DNA of 32,882 nt from Pseudomonadota bacterium (GTDB lineage: Bacteria > Myxococcota_A > Polyangia > Polyangiales > Polyangiaceae), in assembly GCA_023428245.1 (NCBI GenBank), contig JAEYYX010000009.1:1-32882 (forward strand), written 5' to 3'. The notes under the pieces are model-generated. The model worked only from the letters and a program-made list of their open reading frames with translations, searched no databases and was not told the origin of the DNA. Shown here in pieces: positions 16,932 to 24,020 of the stretch. The translations under genes were made by a program, and so were the position numbers. Within the stretch, counting starts at the first letter, position 1; each line of letters opens with the position of its first letter.

Positions 16932-17635
16932 GTTGGAGTCTCCGGAGTTTGGACGCAGTCGAGCAGGTGCCAGAGAACTTCCGTTTTTCGGATCAGGGCT
17001 TGGATGCAGGCCTCCTGCGCGGCGCGGGTGGTGGCCGTTGTGAGGACGAACTCAAGGGCTTCACTCGCGTCTCTTTGAGCGCGGGGAACCCGCTGACGAA
17101 AATATTCGAGTGCTTCCAGTTTCACAAAGGGATAGTGCCGCTCGAATGAGGCGACGCGCTTCACCATGAGCTCAGGTGAGAAGAACTCGGTCAGAGAGGC
17201 AGCGACAGCCTCGACCAGGCTCGTCTCACGAACGAAGTTGACGTAGGCGTCGCAAGCGAAGCGGACGCCAGGCAGCACGCGATCGAGCCCCTCGAGTCGA
17301 CTGCGCGGCACTCCCAGCGCTTCACCGAGCCGCAGCCAAAGCTCCAGGCCCCCGGTACCTTTTTCGACTCCGTCATGGTCGACGATGCGGCGAAGCCAGC
17401 TTCGCCGGAAGGACGGGTCGTTTGATTTCGCGAGGATCAGCGCATCTTTGATGGGAATGCGCGTTTGATAATAGTAGCGGTTCTCAGCCCAGCGTTGGAG
17501 CTCTTCGAGGCCCAAGCGCCCTTCATGCATCGCTACATGGAATGGGTGACGGTCGTGGTAGCGTTCTGTCCCCTCCTCGCGCAGGCGGTCCAGAAAGTGC
17601 TCTCGAGAGAGAGGTAGCTCTCCGGGGTCATTCAT
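16910..17635 (-). CDS. pqqC: Pyrroloquinoline-quinone synthase PqqC
   Basis: A cofactorless oxidase that catalyses ring closure and the final eight-electron oxidation to PQQ. The 241-aa all-helical protein has the family motifs RYHDRHPFHVAMHEGRL, ENRYYYQTRIPIKDALILAK, RRIVDHDG, FACDAYVNFV and SLTEFFSPELM, and is close to the usual length of about 250. The ATG at 17635 is preferred over one six codons upstream. It overlaps the pqqA stop within ATGAATGA (17628-17635), which couples the two genes. At the other end it overlaps pqqD by 22 nt. Confidence 0.97.
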   Translation of the reverse strand: MNDPGELPLSREHFLDRLREEGTERYHDRHPFHVAMHEGRLGLEELQRWAENRYYYQTRIPIKDALILAKSNDPSFRRSWLRRIVDHDGVEKGTGGLELWLRLGEALGVPRSRLEGLDRVLPGVRFACDAYVNFVRETSLVEAVAASLTEFFSPELMVKRVASFERHYPFVKLEALEYFRQRVPRAQRDASEALEFVLTTATTRAAQEACIQALIRKTEVLWHLLDCVQTPETPTWTHSSR

Positions 17636-17771
17636 CTTGCTCTTTGACCTCAACTTCCGAGTCCATCAAGAAATAGGGCTCAGGCCGCTCTCCGCCCTCT
17701 TCGGCCTGATAGGCGCCGATCTCGGCGTTCATAGTCCATTCGACGAAGCGCGGTTGTTCCCATTTTTGCAT
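17628..17771 (-). CDS. pqqA: PQQ precursor peptide PqqA, with extended C-terminal tail
   Basis: The ribosomal peptide whose Glu and Tyr side chains become PQQ. The 47-aa product starts MQKWEQPRFVEWTMNAEIGAYQ (in part: W4, P7, F9), matching PqqA, and has the obligatory E-x3-Y pair at E17 and Y21. The C-terminus continues 26 residues past the Tyr and is very acidic; usual PqqA peptides end soon after the Tyr. It directly precedes and overlaps pqqC. No Shine-Dalgarno is visible before the ATG at 17771. The frame stays open upstream to an ATG at 17933, but that start lies inside pqqB, and the extra 54 residues do not resemble PqqA, so the short form is preferred. Any cleavage would need a peptidase; no pqqF is in the window. 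Confidence 0.82.
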   Translation of the reverse strand: MQKWEQPRFVEWTMNAEIGAYQAEEGGERPEPYFLMDSEVEVKEQDE

Positions 17772-17921
17772 GGTGAGAAGGTTCGCAAGATACGTTCCAT
17801 CCGTCAGCGGTTCGTTGGGTGGAGTTTCGAGGAGCCATCGTGGCAAATCGGCCTCAGCTGAGGCCAAAATGACGCTCAAATTTAGGTCGCTTGGTTTTTC
17901 GCAAGCGCTAGGGTGCTCCAC
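17772..17921. promoter_or_regulatory. Divergent pqqA/pqqB control region with a perfect 16-bp palindrome
   Basis: This 150-bp gap separates the divergent pqqA and pqqB starts. At 17850-17865 it holds the perfect palindrome GGCCTCAGCTGAGGCC, near the middle of the gap and well placed for a regulator acting on both promoters. A second element, CGCTTG (17888-17893) and CAAGCG (17902-17907) around a T-rich 8-nt loop, lies just upstream of pqqB and may be a leader hairpin. No convincing -35/-10 pair could be assigned. Confidence 0.5.
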
Positions 17922-18839
17922 ATGACACTTCATGTGATCGTGCTTGGCTCAGCGGCCGGCGGCGGTTTCCCTCAGTGGAACTGCGGCTGCGACAATTGCC
18001 GGCGCGCAAGGCAAGGGGAACGTGGCTTCGAGGCGCAGACCCAGGATTCGGTCGCGGTGTCGGCGGACAGCAAGAACTGGTTCCTCCTGAATGCTTCTCC
18101 GGATGTCCTGGTGCAAGCGCAACGGACGCCTGAACTGTGGCCCTCTGGTCTCCGCGATACCCCGATCGCCGGAGTGGTGCTCACGAACGGAGACCTCGAC
18201 CATTGTCTGGGACTCTTTCTCCTCCGAGAGTCGCAGCCCCTCGCGGTGTATGCGACGAGTCGCGTAGAGGAAGGTCTGAGGAGAAACGTGGCTCTCCGAA
18301 CGCTCGAGAGGTTCGAGGGACATTCCCATTGGCGTCGGCTCTTGCTGGGGCAAGAGATCGAGCTCTTGCTGCCGGGCGGCGCGCCGAGCGGTATTTTCGT
18401 GCTCCCGATCCCTGCCCAGGGCAAACCCCCGCTCCATCTCATGGGGCTCATGGATGCTCATGAGGAAGACAACGTCCTGCTCCGCGTTCGCGCTGGAAAG
18501 CGGACCCTCATCTACGGGAGCGCGGTCGCTGATGCGTCGCACCACTCAGAGGCGTTCTCGGCGTGCGACGTCCTCCTGCTCGACGGCACGTTCTGGTCCG
18601 AAGAAGAGCTGCCGGGACTTGGCCTTGCGTTCGGCGCCGCTCAGACCATGGCTCACCAGCCCATGGGCGGAGAAGGCGGTACGCTTCGGGCCCTTTCCAA
18701 TCTGAAAGGCCCGCGGCGCCTTTACACGCACATCAATAACACCAACCCAGTGTTGAACCCGGCTTCGACTGAGCGACGTACGCTCGAGGCGGCGGGGTGG
18801 GAGCTTGCGCACGACGGGCTTCGAATGAAGCTCGGCTAG
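17922..18839 (+). CDS. pqqB: PQQ biosynthesis protein PqqB
   Basis: A metallo-beta-lactamase-fold protein required for PQQ formation, thought to act as a hydroxylase on the tyrosine of the cross-linked intermediate. The 305-aa sequence has the hallmark start VLGSAAGGGFPQWNCGCDNC with its metal-binding cysteines, then NASPDVLVQ, LTNGDLDHCLGL and near the end THINNTNPVLNP. The ATG at 17922 is chosen because relatives start with a few residues before VLGSAAGGG. Unusually, pqqB is divergent from pqqACDE rather than lying between pqqA and pqqC. Confidence 0.96.
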   Translation: MTLHVIVLGSAAGGGFPQWNCGCDNCRRARQGERGFEAQTQDSVAVSADSKNWFLLNASPDVLVQAQRTPELWPSGLRDTPIAGVVLTNGDLDHCLGLFLLRESQPLAVYATSRVEEGLRRNVALRTLERFEGHSHWRRLLLGQEIELLLPGGAPSGIFVLPIPAQGKPPLHLMGLMDAHEEDNVLLRVRAGKRTLIYGSAVADASHHSEAFSACDVLLLDGTFWSEEELPGLGLAFGAAQTMAHQPMGGEGGTLRALSNLKGPRRLYTHINNTNPVLNPASTERRTLEAAGWELAHDGLRMKLG

Positions 18840-18865
18840 TTCGAAAACTCCACGTCCATGTCGGA

Positions 18866-19564
18866 TCAGCCCTCCTCCTCGATCGCAATCAACTCGAAGG
18901 GATCGGCGCCCGCGTGCATATGGTCGAGTGGGTCGTCGTTCGGATCTCCGCCGCTCGCCTGGAGGAGCATCTCTCTTGCCATGTTGACGCCGAGATCATC
19001 GTGCGTCAGTCGGATGCGAGGCGCGGTTTCAGCCTCCGCGTCGAAGAAATCGAGGGATGCGGCTTCGGTGGCCTCATCCCCTCCGGGCGCGAGGAACTCG
19101 AGCAGGCTCTCGCTGGCTCGGCTCAGGGAGATCTCCTCGTCTTCATCATCGAGGAACTCGAGAAGGGGCTCGTTATCGAGGGGCTCGTTATCGAGGGGCT
19201 CGTCGTCGGGGAACTCAAGGACGGCCGCGCTTTTATCCAGGAACTCCTCGTCGGTCTCCTCGCTCCCTTGGATCTCGGGGAGCTCCAGGAGCTCGAGACT
19301 CACCGGGCCAGCGTCTGCGGGCTCCACGTCGGTTGTGGCTTCGGACTTGATCGGCCAAATCGTCGAAGGAGGCTGCCATTCGGTAGTCTCTCGGTCCATC
19401 TCTTCATCTGCTGCGCCCTCTTGCGTCCGTGAGCGGTCGCTGATTCGAGAGACGCTTCCGAACTCAAGCTTGTCGAGGCCGGTGCGTCGGCCCACCTCGT
19501 CAACTACGTGCAAGACAAACTCGGTCGCATTGTGAAGGGCATCGGCAAGCTGGCGATTCATCAT
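18866..19564 (-). CDS. Acidic, low-complexity hypothetical protein
   Basis: An unrecognised 232-aa protein. The first 35 residues (NRQLADALHNATEFVLHVVD) predict a helix; the rest is rich in Glu, Asp, Leu and Ser and probably largely disordered. It carries short repeats ending in PLDNEPLDNEPL, encoded by a 15-nt tandem repeat. There is no signal peptide or membrane segment, so it is likely cytosolic. It starts with two consecutive ATGs and no clear ribosome site. It ends 26 nt from the end of the converging pqqB. The opposite strand also has long open frames here, a side effect of composition, so the coding strand is likely but not certain. Confidence 0.55.
   Translation of the reverse strand: MMNRQLADALHNATEFVLHVVDEVGRRTGLDKLEFGSVSRISDRSRTQEGAADEEMDRETTEWQPPSTIWPIKSEATTDVEPADAGPVSLELLELPEIQGSEETDEEFLDKSAAVLEFPDDEPLDNEPLDNEPLLEFLDDEDEEISLSRASESLLEFLAPGGDEATEAASLDFFDAEAETAPRIRLTHDDLGVNMAREMLLQASGGDPNDDPLDHMHAGADPFELIAIEEEG
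19165..19209 (-). repeat. 15-nt tandem repeat, about 2.7 copies
   Basis: The unit GGGGCTCGTTATCGA is exact at 19165-19179 and 19180-19194, and a diverged copy follows at 19195-19209. The 15-nt period keeps the reading frame of the overlapping acidic protein, giving repeated DNEPL pentapeptides. Confidence 0.85.
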
Positions 19565-19899
19565 GACGAGGGACTTGCACGAATCGGACCATTCTCTTGG
19601 GAACTGAGGGACAGCTTTTTACCTAGCCTCGGGAGGGGCTAGGGAGAATGAACGTCCCGCTGAGCGGAACCTTCCGTGGGGCGTTTCTACACAGGAGCTC
19701 GCTCGGGAGCACAATATTGGCACGGGGGGCGGATGGCGGCTCGGCGAGGAGGGGCTGGCACCGTGACAGAGCGTTGAGCCCCACAGACTCAGTCGAGAAG
19801 ACAAAGGGCCGCTGAGGGGCCCGGGGTCGAAAGTCGCTCGGCGTGCCAAGCACGCAGCGCCAAAATGCGTGGCTCAACTCAGGTCAGTCGAGAAAACAG
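19565..19899. other. 335-bp intergenic stretch with hairpins and a short repeat, no supported gene
   Basis: Only short unconvincing frames occur here. It contains CCTAGCC/GGCTAGG (19622-19628 and 19637-19643), GCGTGC/GCACGC (19841-19846 and 19850-19855), a 15-nt near-identical direct repeat TCAGTCGAGAA(A/G)ACA at 19789-19803 and 19884-19898, and the 8-nt inverted pair GTTGAGCC/GGCTCAAC (19773-19780 and 19871-19878). The right part is the 3' trailer of the tRNA-Leu transcript. The left part should hold the promoter of the acidic protein gene. Confidence 0.4.
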
Positions 19900-19981
19900 T
19901 GCGCGAGGAGGGACTTGAACCCCCACGAGTTGCCCCGCCGGAACCTAAATCCGGTGCGTCTGCCAATTCCGCCACTCGCGC
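19900..19981 (-). tRNA. tRNA-Leu (anticodon UAG)
   Basis: The minus strand folds into a class II tRNA of 82 nt. The acceptor stem is GCGCGAG/CTCGCGC, the D-stem GCG/CGC, and the anticodon stem CCGGA/TCCGG around TTTAGGT, giving anticodon TAG at 19945-19947 and reading CUN codons. A long variable arm, the T-arm GGGGG-TTCAAGT-CCCTC and discriminator A follow. The terminal CCA is not encoded and must be added afterwards. Confidence 0.95.
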
Positions 19982-20135
19982 CTGTCAGGGGAGTGCTCCC
20001 TAGCGCGAGATCGTCCGTCGCGGAAGACGTCGAGCGGGGAGGCCGAGCGAACGGCTCAAGAGAACCTGGCGTCCCTAGCTTTTTTGCTGAAGAGCTCGGA
20101 ATGCCCCATTTCTGGCGAGCAGGAGCCGAGAATCT

Positions 20136-21245
20136 GTGATGAGCTCGGGGCACGTGTCTGCTGCTTTGCGCCGGTCGCCTTGGCTTCTCGTTCTCCTCCT
20201 GGGAGCCTGCTCTCTCGGTCGCCTTTGGCCAGAGCGCGAGGCGTCGGCTCGGGGCGACCACACGCCTCCCGCCGCATCGGGTGGGGCTCCTGGGTCTATC
20301 GCTTCTCCTCGAGCGCCTTCCGGGCCTTCCTCGCCGCCGTCGTCCGGGCTGCAGACCGACGAGCCAAGAGACGCGAAAGCGGCCCCCGCACCAGAACGTG
20401 GAACGGCGCAGAGCGAAACATTGCGGCTGTGCGGGTGGAACGTCCAGAAGCTCGGACACAAAAATCAGAAGGATTTTCCCGTCGTAAGAAGGGTGATCGA
20501 CGATCACTGTGACGTGGTCGTGCTCACGGAGGTGATGCAGAAAAAGGGTGCTGCTCCCGGATACGACGAGCTGCGTGCGCAACTCGGAGAGGTCTGGACT
20601 GGGCTGCGCACTCTGACTCCGCGGCCGAACACCAACTCGGGGAACTCCGAGTTCTACGCGGTCGTCTACCGAAAGACGTTTCTGGAGACGTGTGAGGGGT
20701 GGCGGGAGCTCATTTTCGCGGTGGACGGCGACGGCTCGGACCAAGCCAGCGGTCCCGATGTTTTCCTTCGCGAACCGGCGTTCGGTTGTTTCCGCATGCG
20801 TCGGACGTCCGGTGAGTTCGACTTTCTCCTGGGCGCGTTCCACGCCAAAGCGCGCCGGGGCGCCCAGGATCGGGAGCGGACGGAAGCGGAAGCGCGGGGA
20901 CTGTCGAGAGCGCTCGAGTCGGTGCGCAAGTTGCGTCCCGGAGAGAACGATGTGCTCATCGCCGGCGACTTCAATCTCACGCCCCATGAGCTCGCCTCCG
21001 CGACCCGCCTGATCCCCCTGCAAAAAGGAGGCGGGTCGACGCTCAGCGCCAGCGGCGGAAGGAGTGCGAATCTCCTCGATGGGTTTCTTCTCGAGAGCCC
21101 CGCGCTGTCCCCCGAGGTCGCGAGCAGTGCAGAGGTCTTGGATGTCAGGAAGTATGCGAGGAATGCCAGGACCTTCGCCCGCACCGTGAGCGACCACCTC
21201 CCTGTCCGAGTGCTGCTGCGCGTCGTAGGGCCCGACGACGACTGA
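20136..21245 (+). CDS. Endonuclease/exonuclease/phosphatase-fold lipoprotein
   Basis: A predicted secreted, membrane-anchored metal-dependent phosphoesterase of the DNase I-like superfamily. The 369-aa protein begins with a signal peptide and lipobox LLLGAC (C25), then a Pro/Ser/Ala-rich linker to about residue 92. The catalytic fold shows all core motifs: N102 (CGWNVQKLGHKN), E132 (VVVLTEVM), a His region (AFHAKA), D278 and N280 (AGDFNLTP), and S352-D353-H354 (VSDHLPV). The substrate could be nucleic acid, a phosphoinositide or another phosphodiester; an extracellular nuclease is plausible. The GTG at 20136 and ATG at 20139 are both possible; AGGAG at 20121-20125 is better spaced for the GTG. 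Confidence 0.88.
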   Translation: MMSSGHVSAALRRSPWLLVLLLGACSLGRLWPEREASARGDHTPPAASGGAPGSIASPRAPSGPSSPPSSGLQTDEPRDAKAAPAPERGTAQSETLRLCGWNVQKLGHKNQKDFPVVRRVIDDHCDVVVLTEVMQKKGAAPGYDELRAQLGEVWTGLRTLTPRPNTNSGNSEFYAVVYRKTFLETCEGWRELIFAVDGDGSDQASGPDVFLREPAFGCFRMRRTSGEFDFLLGAFHAKARRGAQDRERTEAEARGLSRALESVRKLRPGENDVLIAGDFNLTPHELASATRLIPLQKGGGSTLSASGGRSANLLDGFLLESPALSPEVASSAEVLDVRKYARNARTFARTVSDHLPVRVLLRVVGPDDD

Positions 21246-21399
21246 ACAAGATTCGATCTTCGCTGTATTATTCTATTAACGCAGCAGCGGTCCCCGAGAA
21301 CCGAGCAGAGAATGAGGCGGGTGCGGAGGCCCACTAGCGCCTTCTGGTATCCTGATCCAAGCCTTGGCCGCCTATTTCGGCGCTTTCCCGGACATCAAC

Positions 21400-22707
21400 A
21401 TGATTCGACCCGCCCACACCGTTTCCTTTGGCCTCTTCTTGGGCGCAGCTTTGGCGCTCGGTCCCTCCTGTTCGTCCGGTGGTACGGGCGGGAGTGGCAG
21501 CGGTGTCGGGGGCGCAACGGCTACGGGCGGCAACACGAGCTCGGGCGGGACCTCCAGTGGAACTGGTGGCGAGGGCGAAGATAGTGATGATTTTGTCATC
21601 GGATCAGGGGGCAGCGAAAACCCAGGCGGGTTCCAGTGCGAATCCTTCGGGGTGATCTCATGCGACGGCTCGGCCCTCACAGCGACCCCCATTGAAACGA
21701 GCATTTTGCTCGTGCTCGACAAGAGCGGAAGCATGGACCTCCAACCAGACCCCAATTCCACGGCGTCGCTTTGGGAGTCAGTGAAGGTCGCGCTCACGGC
21801 CTCCCTGGAGGAGGCACCCGAGGACATCGCTTTTGGTCTTGAGCTCTATCCGATGAATGATGAGTTCATCATTCCGGAGAACTGCGGAGACATCTGTTGT
21901 TCGATGCCAACCGGTGACCGAATGGATGTGAAGGTAGCGCCCGGGAAGCGCGCTCGGGACGCCATCCTCAAGGTGATGGGTGAAAACCAGCCTGGAGGAG
22001 GCACCCCTACCGCTGCGGCGCTCAAGCGTGCTCTCGATTACTTCACGGTAGGGGACGGCAAGGAGCTCGGTGGGCAGCGCTTCATTTTGCTTGCGACAGA
22101 CGGCGGACCGAACTGCAACGGCGACACCTCCTGCACCATCGACGCCTGCACGCGGAATATCGACGGTGGATGCCCTGACGAGAGTGTGAATTGCTGCGCG
22201 TCGAGCCCGGAGGGGTGCCTCGACCGGGACGGCGTCCTCGAGCAAGTCGAAGCCCTTTCGGCCGCGGGCATCGACACGTTCATCATTGGGCTCGACGGGA
22301 CCCAAGCCTACGCGGATTCTTTGAATGCCTTTGCTGAAGCAGGAGGCCGGCCGCGAGCGGGCGCCGCGGAGAAGTTCTACAAGGTCGACGCGGCAAGTGG
22401 CACGGCCGCGGGCCTGACCGCAGTCTTCCGCGAAATCACAACCCAGCTCGTCAAGGATTGTGATGTTGCGCTGAAGGATGACGTCAATGTCCAAAAGCTC
22501 AACGTCGCTGTGGATTGTGAGATCATTCCTTTCGCAGAAGACCCAGCGGGTGAAGGCGGGGCGACCTCGAGCGACAAGAGCAGTTGGTGGGTGGATACTT
22601 CCACGTCGCCGCGCATGGTCCGCCTCCAAGGACCCATCTGTGACAAGATCGAGACCGACGGGGTCCAGCGCGTGGATCTCCTCGAAGGCTGCGACACGAT
22701 TTTCTGA
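21400..22707 (+). CDS. von Willebrand factor A-domain lipoprotein (first of two)
   Basis: A 435-aa predicted surface or periplasmic lipoprotein with a metal-dependent adhesion (MIDAS) domain. The signal peptide ends at C24 (LGPSC, an imperfect lipobox), followed by a Gly/Ser/Thr-rich spacer to about residue 75. The vWA domain starts at ETSILLVLDKSGSM, with DxSxS at D107, S109 and S111, the MIDAS Thr in GGGTPTAAAL and the Asp in LLATDGGPNC. Many cysteines (NCGDICCS, TSCTIDACT, VNCCASS) suggest disulphides. The C-terminus ends in RVDLLEGCDTIF, similar to the next gene. The ATG at 21400 is preferred over a TTG at 21364 because it starts a proper signal peptide. An AT-rich patch (21264-21279) upstream may contain the promoter. 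Confidence 0.87.
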   Translation: MIRPAHTVSFGLFLGAALALGPSCSSGGTGGSGSGVGGATATGGNTSSGGTSSGTGGEGEDSDDFVIGSGGSENPGGFQCESFGVISCDGSALTATPIETSILLVLDKSGSMDLQPDPNSTASLWESVKVALTASLEEAPEDIAFGLELYPMNDEFIIPENCGDICCSMPTGDRMDVKVAPGKRARDAILKVMGENQPGGGTPTAAALKRALDYFTVGDGKELGGQRFILLATDGGPNCNGDTSCTIDACTRNIDGGCPDESVNCCASSPEGCLDRDGVLEQVEALSAAGIDTFIIGLDGTQAYADSLNAFAEAGGRPRAGAAEKFYKVDAASGTAAGLTAVFREITTQLVKDCDVALKDDVNVQKLNVAVDCEIIPFAEDPAGEGGATSSDKSSWWVDTSTSPRMVRLQGPICDKIETDGVQRVDLLEGCDTIF

Positions 22708-22709
22708 GA

Positions 22710-22747
22710 GCGGCCCGGTGCCGCCCTTCCTTTCCCTGCTTTTTCTT
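22710..22747 (+). terminator. Possible weak terminator between the two vWA genes
   Basis: GCGGC (22710-22714) and GCCGC (22720-22724) form a short stem three bases after the stop codon, followed by a pyrimidine-rich tract including TTTTTCTTT. The stem is only 5 bp and the T-run is about 15 nt away, so it may only attenuate transcription into the second vWA gene. Confidence 0.3.
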
Positions 22748-22766
22748 TCACCGAATCGAGGTTCTC

Positions 22767-24020
22767 ATGGCGAATCATCTGCACCGCTTCCGACATCTGC
22801 TCGTAGGTTCTGGGCTGGCTCTCGCTCTAGGTCTGGCTTGCAGCACTCCGGACCCCGCCGATGGCGGGAGCGACGGCGGCTCTGATTCAGGGAAGGGCAG
22901 CGGGGGGCGCAGCTCTTCGGGAACCGGCGCGAAGGGGAATTCCGACGACGGAGAGGACGGAGGCCAGGGTGCCGGCTCCGGGAGCGGAGGAAAGTCCTCT
23001 TCGGGCACCGGAGGAGGCTCCGGCGACTCGACTTGCGGTATCTCCTCGGAGGGCTTGGGGGGGCGCCAGGAGATCACGCCGGCCTTCGAGTCATGTGCGG
23101 AGTCTTCGAACCAGGCCGCGGTCGTCCCGGCGGACGTTTTTATTCTCATCGATCAGTCGATTTCGATGGAAGATAACCGGGTCAATCCGGCCGATCCTTC
23201 TTCGCCCACTAGGTGGGAAGCGCTGACGACTGCGATCAAGGGATTCATCGAGAGTCCCCGCTCAGAGGGGCTGCGTGTGGGCCTTCAGTACTTCGGCCTG
23301 ACGAAGAATGGCGCGGTTCTTTGCGATCCGGAGGACTATAACGGCGCCGACGTGGAGATCGGCGAGCTCCCTGGAAACGCCGGGAACTTGCTCGATTCAC
23401 TCGACGCTCACTTCCCCTCGAGCAGTACGCCTTCCGTGCCGGCGCTCGAAGGCGCGCTCATGCATGCGAAAGCCTGGGCTCTTGAACACCCCGATCGCCC
23501 CGTCGTCGTTGTCTTCGCGACCGACGGCTATCCGACCGAGTGTGAGCGGAATTCGATCCCGGAGCTGCAGGCCGTAGCGGCCGAGTACGCTCAGGGGACT
23601 CCTCGAATTCCGACGTTTGTGGTCGGAATTGGCCAGGTGTCGAACCTGAAGCTCGTGGCCCAGGCCGGCGGAACGCAGAAAGCGTTCTTTGTCGCCGATT
23701 GTCCGACGGCGGTCGAAGATCTGACGGTCATGCTTGAGCGGATCGCGAGCAGTCCGGCGATCTGTGAGTATCAGCTGCCTGAGCTTCAGGAAGGCGAGTT
23801 CTTGGATAAGTCGAAGATCAACCTCGCCTACTACCCGGACAAGGGAGTGGGCGGAGAAGCTCTCAGGCAGGTGAGCGGTGAGCTCGCCTGCGGCGACGGT
23901 TGGTACTTCGACGACAATGAGCGCCCGAAGAAGGTGATCGCCTGTCCGGAGACGTGCCGGAGGCTCGGTGGCGGCACTGTCGATCTCGTCGTGGGTTGTG
24001 AGACGTTGACGCTCAAGTGA
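22767..24020 (+). CDS. von Willebrand factor A-domain lipoprotein (second of two)
   Basis: A 417-aa predicted lipoprotein, probably a paralogue of the preceding gene. A signal peptide with lipobox GLAC (C25) is followed by a long Gly/Ser/Asp-rich spacer to about residue 88. The vWA domain shows DVFILIDQSISM (D129, S131, S133), a STPSVPALEGAL segment in the Thr position, and VVVFATDGYPTEC for the third MIDAS loop. The C-terminal portion contains paired cysteines (CGDGWYF, CPETC) and ends VDLVVGCETLTLK. GAGG lies seven bases before the ATG. The stop overlaps the start of the Ogt-like gene as GTGA, so the two are translationally coupled. Confidence 0.9.
   Translation: MANHLHRFRHLLVGSGLALALGLACSTPDPADGGSDGGSDSGKGSGGRSSSGTGAKGNSDDGEDGGQGAGSGSGGKSSSGTGGGSGDSTCGISSEGLGGRQEITPAFESCAESSNQAAVVPADVFILIDQSISMEDNRVNPADPSSPTRWEALTTAIKGFIESPRSEGLRVGLQYFGLTKNGAVLCDPEDYNGADVEIGELPGNAGNLLDSLDAHFPSSSTPSVPALEGALMHAKAWALEHPDRPVVVVFATDGYPTECERNSIPELQAVAAEYAQGTPRIPTFVVGIGQVSNLKLVAQAGGTQKAFFVADCPTAVEDLTVMLERIASSPAICEYQLPELQEGEFLDKSKINLAYYPDKGVGGEALRQVSGELACGDGWYFDDNERPKKVIACPETCRRLGGGTVDLVVGCETLTLK

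Noticed and set aside
17628..17933. Longer 101-codon version of pqqA starting at 17933
   Set aside because: The start would lie inside pqqB, no ribosome site is seen, and the extra 54 residues are unlike PqqA; the region is better explained as a divergent promoter with a palindrome.
19622..19643. Hairpin CCTAGCC/GGCTAGG as an intrinsic terminator
   Set aside because: The T-run lies on the wrong side of the stem for either strand to end transcription there, so it is only noted as a stem-loop.
19623..19877. Small minus-strand frames (about 76-84 codons) between the acidic gene and tRNA-Leu
   Set aside because: Composition is Pro/Arg/Ser-rich as for random frames, two frames overlap each other, and no ribosome site or known motif is present.
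19884..21197. Minus-strand open frame of about 437 codons opposite the EEP-fold lipoprotein and across the tRNA
   Set aside because: It reads through the tRNA-Leu gene and opposes a gene with all nuclease-fold motifs.
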